From Mycosarcoma maydis (Eukaryota > Basidiomycota > Ustilaginomycetes > Ustilaginales), in NCBI RefSeq assembly GCF_000328475.2, contig NC_026482.1, positions 1-64,000 of the forward strand: a stretch of DNA of 64,000 nucleotides, given 5' to 3'. The notes beneath the pieces were generated by a model that was not told where the DNA came from, made no database searches, and was given only the letters and a program-made list of their open reading frames with translations. Shown one piece after another: positions 1-10,517 of this stretch. The position numbers and the translations under genes were made by a program. Every line of letters starts with the position of its first letter. Position 1 is the first letter of the stretch.

Positions 1-13
1 GGCACTGTCGCTC

Positions 14-2484
14 GTGCTTGTTCACGTTGCACATTCCTTGCCTATACCTACGCTAGGCCCACAAGGTTCTGGTCCCAACTCTCGTTTATCAGCCGAATTT
101 GGCCGTACCTATCACGGTACTGCGCCAGACCGCTTCCTCCAGTTAATCACTGAAGAGGATCAGAAGTACAGCAAGGGTTATCAATATAGCTGCAATCTCC
201 CTTACCACCGAGGCACTACCATCTTCCAGTCAAGCGGCACCGGCAAGTCGCGCATGGTATACGAATGTAGGCATCGAACTCCTCTTCTCTATGTCTGCAT
301 TGGACCAACTAGCGCCGAAGGACCGGCCAAGAAAGCTTATCCCCTTCCTGACCGTGGTGTACGTTCCTTTTTCGAAGAGGCTCAGAAGACCCACAAGGAT
401 AAGTGTAACCTTCAGATTGCCTGTTTCCTTGGCGCTTGGTTCTCGGAGCTTGCTCAACGCCTCGCCAACTTGCCCACTCAGCAGCAAAAACACGACTATC
501 TGATGCAGCTCAACCATCTCCATCTAAAGGATGGTATAAATGCTGAACGCACCGACTTCTTCCAAACCGTTTCCGAGCGCGCTTCTGACACCCTCAAGCG
601 TGCCGACAGCAGCTTTGACGAAAAGTCGAAACATAATGAACTCTTCACCGCTCACCTCAAATCGCCGCTTGCCGCCCTCGAACGAGAGATGAAGTGTATC
701 ATAGCTCACATGCACCCGCCCCACGACCACGGCGAATCATCACCCAGACCTCCTGTCATTGTGGCCTTCGACGGGTGCGTCGAAACTCAACGTCGGATAC
801 GACCCAAACATAAATCAGCTCAACAGCCTTCACCGCGCATGGAATTGGATCAGCATCGAGCAAGCCAGAACCAGGACCACGACGTTCTGGCTTGTGTGTG
901 ATAAGTACCAGCATCAGCGCGGCCATTCTTGTCACGCGCTCTGCTCCGAGTGGGTCCTCCCGTGGCATAGACCGAGTGCCACAGCCCATTTTCATCGACT
1001 TTGGTTTTGACATGCTGCTTTCAGAGCAACCCAGCCTTTCTTGCGCCTCGCAAGCTTCTGCAGATTCTCACATCATTTACTACGGACGAGCGCTGTGGAA
1101 GGCATGCAGTCCTGATGATCTCTGGCTGATGGCCAAATTCAAGTTGACAGGTGGTGAAAACTTTCGAATCTACGAAAACGCCCACTGCTACAGCGTCTTG
1201 GCGTCTCGTCTCGGGCTAAGCCTTTCGCCGACTGAATCGCCAGGATCGGCACTCTTCGAATGGCAGAAGCAATTCGCGGGCAGTGCAGTAAATCGCCACA
1301 TGCGCATTGTCACACATGTTACCAGCGAGGGTGTCATGCACGTTGAATCTCCATCAGAGCCTGTGCTAGCCATCGCTGCTTCCAATATCATGCTGGCTCC
1401 CTACCTCCAGACACGTCAGAAAGCGAGAGGGCTACAAGTATGCAGACATTCTCTAAGAGATTTCAGCAACGTTGCTTACTCGACCCCGGGGTTCCCTTGG
1501 TGATGAGCAGTTTCGGAGAACTTGCCTCGCGGATCATCTTGATGGCTGCTTGCGACGCCGTGAAGCGCAAAAAAATCGAACAGCCCAACCCAAAGGAATC
1601 GTCGGACACCCAGCACGTGGGCGCCAGCATCTACGCCAAGCCGGTGCCTCTCGAAAGCGTTCTTGAGAACCTTGCCGACCTCGACGAGGCCAATCTCGCT
1701 GCGCTGCGCCAACGCCTTGAAGACGTCTACGATGCCGGCTCGCGCACCGAACGGCATGCGATTCCAATCAGAGATCAGTCACAGTCGGCTTCCGCCACGC
1801 TGCCGATGTGGATCAACTTTACGCATATTCGACGTGTTGCCCAAAGCGATCAACAAGATAACACCCGAATTTCTCTGGCACTGTTGGAAACGTGGAGTAG
1901 CCGTGCAAATGGTGCACACGCAGTATGGCATCGATGGCATCATCCCGGTCTTCGTAGGTCATCTCGACCAGGCTCTTCGTTGATGGTTCATCCACTGATG
2001 CCTCTAACATCACCCATGAGCCCAGAGAGGCCGAAATGCACGCTGCGCGCTACATGACCTATGTTGTCTGGGAGGCAAGAAGCCGAAAGGATACACAGAG
2101 CACCACGGTCCCTGCTAGTTCAGCGCCTGTCGTTGCTAGGACCTGTAGATCAAGAGCGCCTCGATGGCACCGCCAAACGAGAAGCCACTGACCGAACAGG
2201 CTCTGTTGAGCGTGCTTCTCGACCTTGGCACAAGCACCGGATTCAAACGTGCGCCAGACGGCTTACGACCGCAAGTGAATCATATTACCGGTCAACAGTG
2301 TCCTCGGCTGTGTATTCAGGGTGTGCTCGATCCGCACACTTACCCCTGTCTGGACCTTTTCGAGCTCCGCCCAACCTTGGTCGAGATTCTGTCGTCTAGC
2401 TCTGATCCCGCACCGAACCCTCTCAACAGCATCGAAAAGACCCTGTGGAATGAGCGCATCCAGCCCGTTTCGGATTGCATCTAG
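14..2484 (+). pseudogene. Decayed P-loop NTPase-like gene with multiple frameshifts
   Basis: Coherent protein sequence runs through this stretch but changes frame at least five times, so no single product can be made. Frame 2 is open from 14 to about 780 and carries a Walker-A-like SSGTGKSR around residues 73-80. The reading then passes to frame 3 (about 780-900), frame 1 (about 900-1435), frame 3 (about 1440-1830), frame 1 (about 1833-1980), frame 2 (about 2036-2160) and frame 1 again (2164-2484). Each segment picks up where the last one stops, as expected of small indels rather than introns; no GT-AG pairs fit the joins. The architecture (GTGKSR loop, FGELASR segment, LCIQGVLD end) recalls large lineage-expanded basidiomycete P-loop proteins, but I cannot name the family. 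The 5' end may lie outside the window. Confidence 0.75.
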
Positions 2485-2929
2485 GGTGAGCTCGATCCTC
2501 ACCTGCTCTAGGGTCATCGCCAAAGTCAACGTTCAACACGGTTCTTCAGGTCCAAGGCGCCACCAGCACACTCGATTTCGTTTCTCTTTCTGACCCTTTC
2601 CGCAGCTCTCTCCTGTCTCGGTTTTCGTACGAAATTACAATTGTGAATGGATACGCTTCCCTTTCGCTAGGTTATGTTTTGTTCGAACCTTGCCCACCAC
2701 AAACACACACAAGAGAGACCTCGTGCGCGCGACGCTGACTGACAGCATTGCAGTATAAGGTGTACCCACATTTCCATCTCAACTTTGGCCGTGAGTCTGC
2801 TCTGAGCCGGCCGTTAGTTGTCTGCACCTACGTCGAAGGCTTGAGATTTCAACACAACGATGGAACTCGAAGCAGTATAAAGGCAATGAGCTTCCATGTC
2901 GAGTGATGAAAAGAGCGACGCACAGCAGA
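2485..2929. other. Intergenic, no gene seen
   Basis: This stretch separates the decayed P-loop gene from the 3' end of the Zn2Cys6 regulator. It holds no convincing open frame, RNA gene or repeat. A CA-rich patch (around 2698-2712) is the only low-complexity element noted. Confidence 0.5.
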
Positions 2930-5332
2930 TCAGCTGAAAGAGGCACCTGACATGGTGAAGTCGAGCTCATCGTTAAGGAAAGATCTGGCCCAGGCAAAGA
3001 GCTCTGGGTCGTTGGCGAGTGAGCTCCATTGCAGGTGGCCAGCCTCAAAGCCGGGCGCCGTCGCAAAAGTGAAGCTATCGGGACCTGCTGCGACAGGAAT
3101 AGTGGGCTCTAGTCCTGGGGGCGCCGAGAAATGCGATGAGGGAGTAGTAGTCACGGGTACGACGGTGCTGGATGGATGAGGACTGGAAGAAACGCGAGGG
3201 TGCAGCACAGTCTCAGAGACAGGTTCTGCGCTGTAAATAGCTCGTGGTGAGCTCAGCGGATTCGAATTCTTGGAACAACCACGCTGAAGTGAGGTAGGCT
3301 GGTCTGTAGGCGTAGATCGGTCTAACAAGGGCGGCAGGCATAGGTCTACCGATTGTTGAGCTGGTCCTCCCTGGATCGAGACAGACCTTCGTTGCATGTG
3401 GCCGTTTGAGAGCCCATTAGCATGGATGTCACCAGCGGCGGTGCGGTCGTCAACTGAAGAGGTGCAACCTGCCACTGGTATGGCCGCATTGCCTTGGCCC
3501 GCCTGTAGAGTGCTTTCCATGTTCAGAAGCTGGTCAATGTACTTGGCATAAGACAAGCTGGAACCGTTTTGATGCCGAGTCCAGTTTCCCGCCTTTCGTA
3601 AATAGTCGGACACGCAGGTAACAAGCCTGACTATCTTGGCCGAGTGGATAAACGAGTAAGCTTGGGCAAGCTTGGTGAGCTTGAGCGCGATGACAACGGC
3701 ATAGGTGGCGGTAACGCAGATCGAGTTATAGGAGTGAGCGAGGCGCTCGGGCGAAGTTCGATCCAGAAAGTCTTCTAGATATTTGATCGAAACAGAGTGC
3801 AGGTCCGAAACTATGCGAGTTGCCATCGACGGTTGAAGTGTGGGCCACTGAAGGGGCAGCGAGAGCAGCTGCATGCGAGCATAGCAAATATAGAGCGTGC
3901 CGAGCTCGAATCGGAGTGGCCGAGGATAACTTGTCGAATGCGAAGGGTTGATGACCCACCTCTCTTCCCACGAAGACAGGTCTCGATGAGATCGGTCCAG
4001 GAAGTGTCGAATCCACGAAGAGTCTGCCTGTGCTGCTGTTGATGCCTGGCTCATTTTATGATCTTGGTCGCCGGAGCTGTGTGCGGAGCGACTGCTGAGC
4101 AGACGGAATAGCTCCTTGTTCTGCGAGAGCTGGGAGCGAAGCTCGATCAGGGCCACAAAGACAACATCTGTATGCAGCGCGTCGGGATGCAGATGCCAGC
4201 CACGAGAAGACTCGACAATGGGATCCTTGGAGAGGAGAGACACTCGACCAGTGTACTGCGAGGAGGAGGCTTCGTGAAGCCAAATGTGCATCCATGCGCG
4301 CTTGCGATTGCGTTGATGCAAGATATCGTGCTGCTTCTGAGCTTCTTTACTCTGTGAAGCTTCTCGCAGTGTAGTGGACTCGCTGTGAGAACCGCTGGCG
4401 GGGGTGGAAGCAGACAGAGGTTGGTGCGATTGAGATGTGGACAGAACGCGCGAATGCATATCCAGATCAGTAGCAACACGAATGGCGTGACCAAGAAGTG
4501 TCCACGAACGATCGTCAGACGGATTCTGTGTGGGACGAAGGTAAGCAGCAAGCATGAGGAAACCCTGGACGATCTCAACGGACCGAAGATTCTGGCAGTA
4601 AATGGCAGGAAGGAGCACATTGTCGATGTGAGCTTTGAGGTCTACCATGACGCGAGCCGCTGTAGGAAAGTCAGAGACGGTGGCAGCGAGCCAGCACATG
4701 GTGGTGAAGAGGAGACTGGAATGATTGCGGATGTACTGGAAGGTGTGAATCCGCGGATCGAAGAATGAAAGGAGCGCTTCGAGTTTGACCATGAAAGTGT
4801 CGAAAAGCACTTTGCTTGTCTCGACATCCATTATACCAGCAGATACGGGATCCCAATCGGGACGAACATCGGCGCGAACGCTATGCAGGTTGTGCAAGAG
4901 CTGCGACGATCTACCGTAGGATGCATTGCTAAAAAGCGTGGTGGTTGATTCCTGAGGCAGCATGGGCTCGTCAGGTAGCAGCTCGTCTGTTTCGTCTTGG
5001 TGCCCATCCGCAGCGGGATGGCTGGCATTTTGCTGGTCTCCTGTCAGATTGGCCTGCTGTTGAAAGCGCGCCAGCTTTGCCTTTGCCTTCTTGAGACGCT
5101 GATACTCTGGGCGGATACAGGTGAGGCCGTGATCGAGACATCGTTTGCACTGCTCTGGGCCATCCGAGATGCATTTCACTTTACTATTGCGACATGCGAC
5201 GCAGGCGAGAATCTTTGCCGGGTACGTATGGGCGGTTGCGGTGGTGCAAGGGGTTTGAATGGATACAGAGAGGCTCGGGCCGATACAGATGTTGGATGAA
5301 GTCGGCGAGTGTTTGAGCTTGGGTGCTTTCAT
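2930..5332 (-). CDS. Zn(II)2Cys6 fungal transcription factor
   Basis: An uninterrupted 800-residue protein. A binuclear zinc cluster of the form CxxCRxxKxKC...CxxC...C lies at about residues 44-72, followed by a basic, Lys-rich linker and a short predicted coiled coil (about 75-95), the usual DNA-binding and dimerisation layout of Gal4-type regulators. Residues about 170-420 match the fungal-specific transcription factor domain: a WTLLGHAIRVATDLDMH helix and a KRAWMHIWLHE helix are both visible. The last 250 residues are Ser/Pro/Thr-rich and probably hold the activation region. The start at 5332 is the only upstream in-frame ATG. Target genes cannot be inferred; neighbours are not a metabolic cluster. 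It is probably a nuclear transcriptional regulator related to the LAC9/Leu3-like class. Confidence 0.9.
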   Translation of the reverse strand: MKAPKLKHSPTSSNICIGPSLSVSIQTPCTTATAHTYPAKILACVACRNSKVKCISDGPEQCKRCLDHGLTCIRPEYQRLKKAKAKLARFQQQANLTGDQQNASHPAADGHQDETDELLPDEPMLPQESTTTLFSNASYGRSSQLLHNLHSVRADVRPDWDPVSAGIMDVETSKVLFDTFMVKLEALLSFFDPRIHTFQYIRNHSSLLFTTMCWLAATVSDFPTAARVMVDLKAHIDNVLLPAIYCQNLRSVEIVQGFLMLAAYLRPTQNPSDDRSWTLLGHAIRVATDLDMHSRVLSTSQSHQPLSASTPASGSHSESTTLREASQSKEAQKQHDILHQRNRKRAWMHIWLHEASSSQYTGRVSLLSKDPIVESSRGWHLHPDALHTDVVFVALIELRSQLSQNKELFRLLSSRSAHSSGDQDHKMSQASTAAQADSSWIRHFLDRSHRDLSSWEERWVINPSHSTSYPRPLRFELGTLYICYARMQLLSLPLQWPTLQPSMATRIVSDLHSVSIKYLEDFLDRTSPERLAHSYNSICVTATYAVVIALKLTKLAQAYSFIHSAKIVRLVTCVSDYLRKAGNWTRHQNGSSLSYAKYIDQLLNMESTLQAGQGNAAIPVAGCTSSVDDRTAAGDIHANGLSNGHMQRRSVSIQGGPAQQSVDLCLPPLLDRSTPTDQPTSLQRGCSKNSNPLSSPRAIYSAEPVSETVLHPRVSSSPHPSSTVVPVTTTPSSHFSAPPGLEPTIPVAAGPDSFTFATAPGFEAGHLQWSSLANDPELFAWARSFLNDELDFTMSGASFS

Positions 5333-6387
5333 GATGAAAATGAAACTCGCCCTTTCACTTTCATAAAGTATGGAGTCGATCAGGCGAAGGACGAAGGAAT
5401 CGAGCCATAGAAATGCTCGCCAACACAGCGGCGTCTAGAGATCAGTGAGGAGTGAACAAAAAGAAGCCCAGTATGAATGCGGGCGCTGGTGTACGTCTCA
5501 CCATTGGCAAGCTAACGTGCATGAGTCGATGGTGGAGAAAATTGCCACCGAGCGTCTGAAGATCTAAGCGACGGCAGCGTCCATGCTGGTGAGAATATTG
5601 TGTGAAGGCCGAGAAGAACGAGAATCACGAATGGTGGTTGAGCGGGCGAAAGGCTCAGTGAACTACAGCAAACCGTGGAGGCAGCGGACAAGCACGACGG
5701 TTGAAAAAGGTAGTGTTACTTGAAGCTTAACCGCTATATCAAAAGGGTGTCTAGACAACCAATCGGATTTGGATTCACGATTGTATTCTTAAACTGGTAT
5801 TCGTGATTTAGCACGTGCACGAGCTTAGTGTGACAGGTGAAAGAACAACCGTTGGCGTGGCACATCAATCACGATTCCATCGAAACTCTTCAGCGCTTAG
5901 TTGAGCTGGTCACATGTAATGCGCTCCGCTCCTGTACGTAACGGTAGTTAGAGAATCTTGACATCAGCTTCAAGCTTTAATCAGAGAGCTTCTGAAGAAG
6001 AAGTGCGGAAATTTACCCATCGCGTTGAAACCTGCTTCTGCACCACACCCTGCTTTGATTAAGTTACGTCCTCTTTTTTGTTTTTGTTTTTGTTTTTTTT
6101 TCTTGAATCACATTCCGTGATGATGCTTCTTCGGCTTTGGCTCCTTAGCACAGGCTTTTGCTTTCCTGCCCACTTGTCATGTACTGCATTCGTCATTCTA
6201 GTGAAGAGTCACGAGTTCCTTGCGCTTTTGCCGCTTTCGCCAATCGTGAATCCCAAAGGACGACGACAACCATCTGCCCGTGTCACAAGCGAAAGTCTAA
6301 GAAACAATAGGTTGAATCTCTTACATAAACCACAAGCAAAGTACCAGAGGAAACAGAAAAGGCCTTACAATTGCCAAGACTGTCGCA
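5333..6387. other. Intergenic; promoter of the Zn2Cys6 gene
   Basis: About 1 kb between two minus-strand genes. It must contain the promoter of the Zn2Cys6 regulator and the 3' flank of the isoleucyl-tRNA synthetase gene. A CACGTG E-box-type palindrome lies near 5812, scattered copies of the ATTCACGATT/CGTGATT micro-motif occur around 5774-5810, and a T-rich tract with a few G interruptions spans 6073-6103. No protein or RNA gene is supported. Confidence 0.5.
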
Positions 6388-9300
6388 TCACAAGGAGAGC
6401 CCATCTACAACCGCTTGACAGCGATAGCAGAGACGGTCTGACTCTTTCTCCTTGCGAAGAGTGCGACAGCGCCGACAACGATGGCGTGAAGATCGTCGCA
6501 CCTGGATCTTTATCCCGTCTTCGCTGTATCCGGTGACCAAACTGCCTTGATTTTCGTCTTGGCCTTTCTTGGTCACGATCACCAGTGCTACGTTGAACAA
6601 TTCAGTCAACTCCAGGTTGTACGTCTGCAGGAGCGATGCCAGTGGTGAGTCATGTTGAATGATAAGGTCAATGTCGACTTCGAACGCGGTCTTGATGTGT
6701 GAGGCCTGTCTCGCCTCTTCAATCAGTGCTAGGCAAGTATCACGCAGCTTGAGAAGCTGCCTACAGTCAGCTGCAGCCTGCTGATCATTCCAAATTTCAT
6801 CAACCCGAGGCCAGCCAATTGTAAAGACAGATGCAGCTGACAATGTGCCTTCAGCTGGATCCTTGGTTGCACCGTTGAGAAAATGGAAGATTTCTTCGCT
6901 CAAGAAAGGTGTGATCGGTGCCATGATTCCCATCATGGTGCGCAGAATCTGATCGATGATTGCTACCATCGACCTACGCCTCTCGTTTTCAGCTCCATCA
7001 AGGTAGAGGCTGTCCTTTCCTACGTCGAGGTATAGATTTGACATCGTCGAGCTGGCGAATTCGGTCAGCCGACGAACGACCTGTGCAAAATCATAAGACT
7101 CGTACGCGGCAGCACACGCTCGTTCAAGCTGATAAAGGTCTTGCAAGACAAAGCGGTCCAGCTATCGAATGACCGACGCGTCACAATTGTGAAGAAGGAT
7201 GATTAGTAAATAGTAACAATCAGATTGTGTGGAACATCATTTACCTACCAGTCGCATCTTTGACCGATCGAGCTTGGGTACATCACCAGTATTGGGCAGA
7301 TTAGCCAGCATGAAGCGGGCGGTGTTTCGAAGCTTGCGTAGCGTCTCCGCAGTCTTGTGAACGATTGTGCTACCGATTGGCGGATCAGCAGTATAATCGC
7401 TTCTAGCTACCCACAGACGCAAGACGTCGATGCCGTAAGCCGGTTCGTCCGCCCCCTTGCCCCCTTGGATGATGTGCAAGGGTGATATGACGTTACCGAG
7501 ACTCTTACTCATCTTGCGACTTTCATTGTCGAGCACGTATCCGTGTGTCACGACTGTCTTGTAGGGAGCAATCGGCTTCTGACCTTCTGGTGTAGTCGCT
7601 ATGGCGGTGATGAGCGAAGACTGAAACCAGCCACGATGCTGGTCTGAGCCTTCCAGGTAGACGTCCGCGATATGGCCCCGCTTTGCAGGTAAAGTTTGAT
7701 TGGAGTCACGAGCGATTTGGTCTCGGAGCGTTGCCCACGAGGTACCGCTGTCGAACCATACGTCCACTGTGTCTTGGCCCTTGCGCCATTTGCGGCCCAC
7801 TTCGCGGTACGGTGGCGCAACAAACACCTCGGCGTCGGCTTCCCACCAGTAATCGGTACCTTTCCTTTCCAAGACGGATGCAATGTGCTCGATGTTTTCG
7901 ACCGTCATCAACGGCTCATCAGTCGCCATATCGTACAGCACCGGAATGGGAACACCCCAAACACGCTGTCGAGAGATGCACCATTCCGAGCGGCCCAAGA
8001 CAAACGACTCGAGACGTGCACGCGATCCAGCTGGAACAAAGGTGACGTCTTTAAGCGCCGCAATCGCTCGTTGTTTGATGTCGTCGAGATTAGCGAACCA
8101 CTGTGCAGTTGCCCTCACGATGACTGGCTGCTTGGATCGCCAGTCATAAGGATACTTGTGGCGCAGTGTCTGTACCGAGACCAAAGCACCACGTTCCTTC
8201 AAGATAGATATCACCTCCTGCGCTCCTTCGCCGAGCACCTCTTTACCGATCAGTCGATGACCAAGTGTCGATGTTTTGCTAGACACTTTGTCGATTTGCA
8301 GAATATCGGAAGAGTATCGCCCCTCATCGTTGATAGGAGAAAATATCCCGTGTCGCTCAATGTGACCTTGTTGCTTCCAAATCTGGTAGTCTTCCGCACC
8401 ATGGGCGGGTGCCGAATGAACGAGCCCAGTTCCGGAAAGTGCTGTAACGTAATCGGCCATCAAGATCGGTCTTGGTGAGCTGTCAGGCGCACTCAAAGGC
8501 GAGCGATAGACCGAGTCGCACAGGTCAGTTCCGCGGATGCGAGTGATCTCCTCCATCGGCCCCAGCGTCTTCGGTTCACCGTCATCTGGACCCGCAAAAA
8601 GACTCGACGGGAGTGATTCCAAGGCTTCGACGCGATCGGAACCAACAAGATAGTAAGATCCTTGTTTCTTCAATGATCGAACGATGCTGTACTCGAGATC
8701 AGGATTGGCGTTGATAGCCATGTTGGAAGGTAGTGACCATGGGGTGGTGGTCCAAATGATGGCATGTAGATCTTCTGCAAGCGGAGATTGGTGGGCTAGC
8801 TTGTGCAGCAGCTTTGGACCGGCGGTCAGCTTGAAGGCAACGTAGACAGCATTGCTGAGATGATCTTCACGGTACTCAAGCTCTGATTCGGCTAACGCGG
8901 TATGGTTGGATGGCGACCAGTACACAGGGCGGTATTGACGGTATATGAGACCTTTACGCACCATCTCGCCGAAGACGCGCAACTGTCGAGCTTCGTAACC
9001 AGGGTCGAGCGTACGGTAGGTGGCAGCGTTACTCCAGTCTGCCATGATGCCGAACTGGCTAAACTCCTTTTTCTGAGTTTCAATGGCTTTGACGGCTTCT
9101 TTGCGTGCCTTTCTACGGATATCCTGCGGGGATAATGCTTGCCTTTGATCCGCGGTCATGCTTGCGAGTGCTTTAGTTTCGATGGGTAGACCGTGGCAGT
9201 CCCATCCCGGCATGAAATGCACTCGCTTGCCTTGAAGCACTTGATATCGATTGGTAATGTCTTTGAGAACCTTGTTGAGTGCATGACCGCAATGGAGGTT

Positions 9301-9726
9301 ACCGTTGGCGTATGGTGGGCCATCGTGAAATACAAATTCGCCAGAAGGGTTAGGCCTTGCACGTTGCCACTGGTAGAGTTCTGTGCAAGTACGGTCATAG
9401 AAGAGCTTGTCTCGTTGGGCTGCATTGGCGCGGATGCTGAAAGCGGTGCTCGGAAGATGGAGAGTATGCGAGAACTCTTTTGAGCTTTTCTCTCCGGATT
9501 CTTGCGCGTTGCGAGCTTGCTTCTTTCGATTCTGCGCTGAATGAAAAGGTCGGGACTTCAAGGTCAGTCGGTGTTGGTGAGGTTTGGGCGACTCAAGTGC
9601 CCATCCGAGCGACAGTCTTGATGGTCCAGATTGAGGATATGATGCATTGCAATTGTAAAGAGAAAGCAGCCAGCTCCGTGTTGTTGCTTGGCTGCCCCGC
9701 ACCGCGGCAAGTCGTACACACGACAT
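6388..9726 (-). CDS. ism1: Isoleucyl-tRNA synthetase, mitochondrial
   Basis: Charges mitochondrial tRNA-Ile with isoleucine. Two exons, 9726-7249 and 7161-6388, are joined across an 87-nt intron (7162-7248; GTAGGT donor, TAG acceptor) in phase 0, giving 1083 residues; without splicing the frame stops just after the donor. The N-terminus (about 1-85) is rich in Arg, Ser and Leu and lacks acidic residues, as in a mitochondrial targeting peptide. The class I signature appears as PYANGNLHCGH (about residue 140), the editing-domain region with its Thr/Trp-rich segment follows, and KMSKSLGNV lies near 740. The C-terminus keeps the zinc-binding CxxC...CxxC pair of bacterial-type IleRS. Length and domain order match yeast Ism1. 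The splice join restores the conserved LLDRF segment, which supports it. Confidence 0.95.
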
Positions 9727-10517
9727 CGTGGAGGAAATGCACTATCCGACAACGATCCGTTCAACGCCGCAATCTGAGAGGCAATCAGAGGCAACGAGTC
9801 CTGCGAGCTCAGGCCGAGACTGACCTAAATGCTGGTAGCTGTCAGCCGACACCTATGCCATTTGTATTGGGATCATAGATTCTTCCAGCCCTTTCAAAAT
9901 TGACACCGAATTCCGAGTTTTGAGCCTGGACTATCCACCTTGCACGATTCGTGATTCGTGATTCGTGATTCGTGATTCAAGATGCAAGACTCACAATTTT
10001 CACATTTACTGTATAGTGTTAGAAAATCTCACACTAAACTCGTGAACTACAGAGAACCGCAAACCGTGGAAACGTGAAACACGAAACGTGATGAACAAAA
10101 GCGTGAAGAGAGGTGCAAAACACGAATCACGAATCGTGAATCATCTCGGCTCCGAGTCGCACACTGCATCCAGCAAGCTGTGTTCAGTTTTGGCTCCTGC
10201 CTCTTCTCATCCATCAAAAATATTCTCGTCGTGGACATTGATCCTTTATCATTGTCACTATTGCCGACCAGCTTCCTTTCATCCTTCAAGTCCGAGACCG
10301 ATCGATATCATGCGCATTTGTACGTGCACTCCATAGTCCCCATCAACATCTTCGCCCCTCAAACGGTAATACAGAGCCAAGGTCGTCGATCCCAGTATGC
10401 ATTCAACATCGAAGCGCCTCTGATCCGTCCCAGGATCTATTTCCATTCTAAGCCGAACACAATCACGCACCAGCGCGGCTGAACGCAGGCCTATAACGTT
10501 GTACTCCAGAAGTCACG
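9727..10517. promoter_or_regulatory. Divergent promoter region, ism1 / cap methyltransferase
   Basis: A 791-bp gap between two divergent genes. It contains two clusters of the intergenic micro-repeat: four to five tandem GATTCGTGATT units at 9943-9978 and an inverted CACGAATCACGAATCGTGAAT at 10120-10143. A nine-codon upstream ORF starts at about 10310, ahead of the cap methyltransferase start. No TATA box is obvious and no other gene is seen. Confidence 0.5.
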
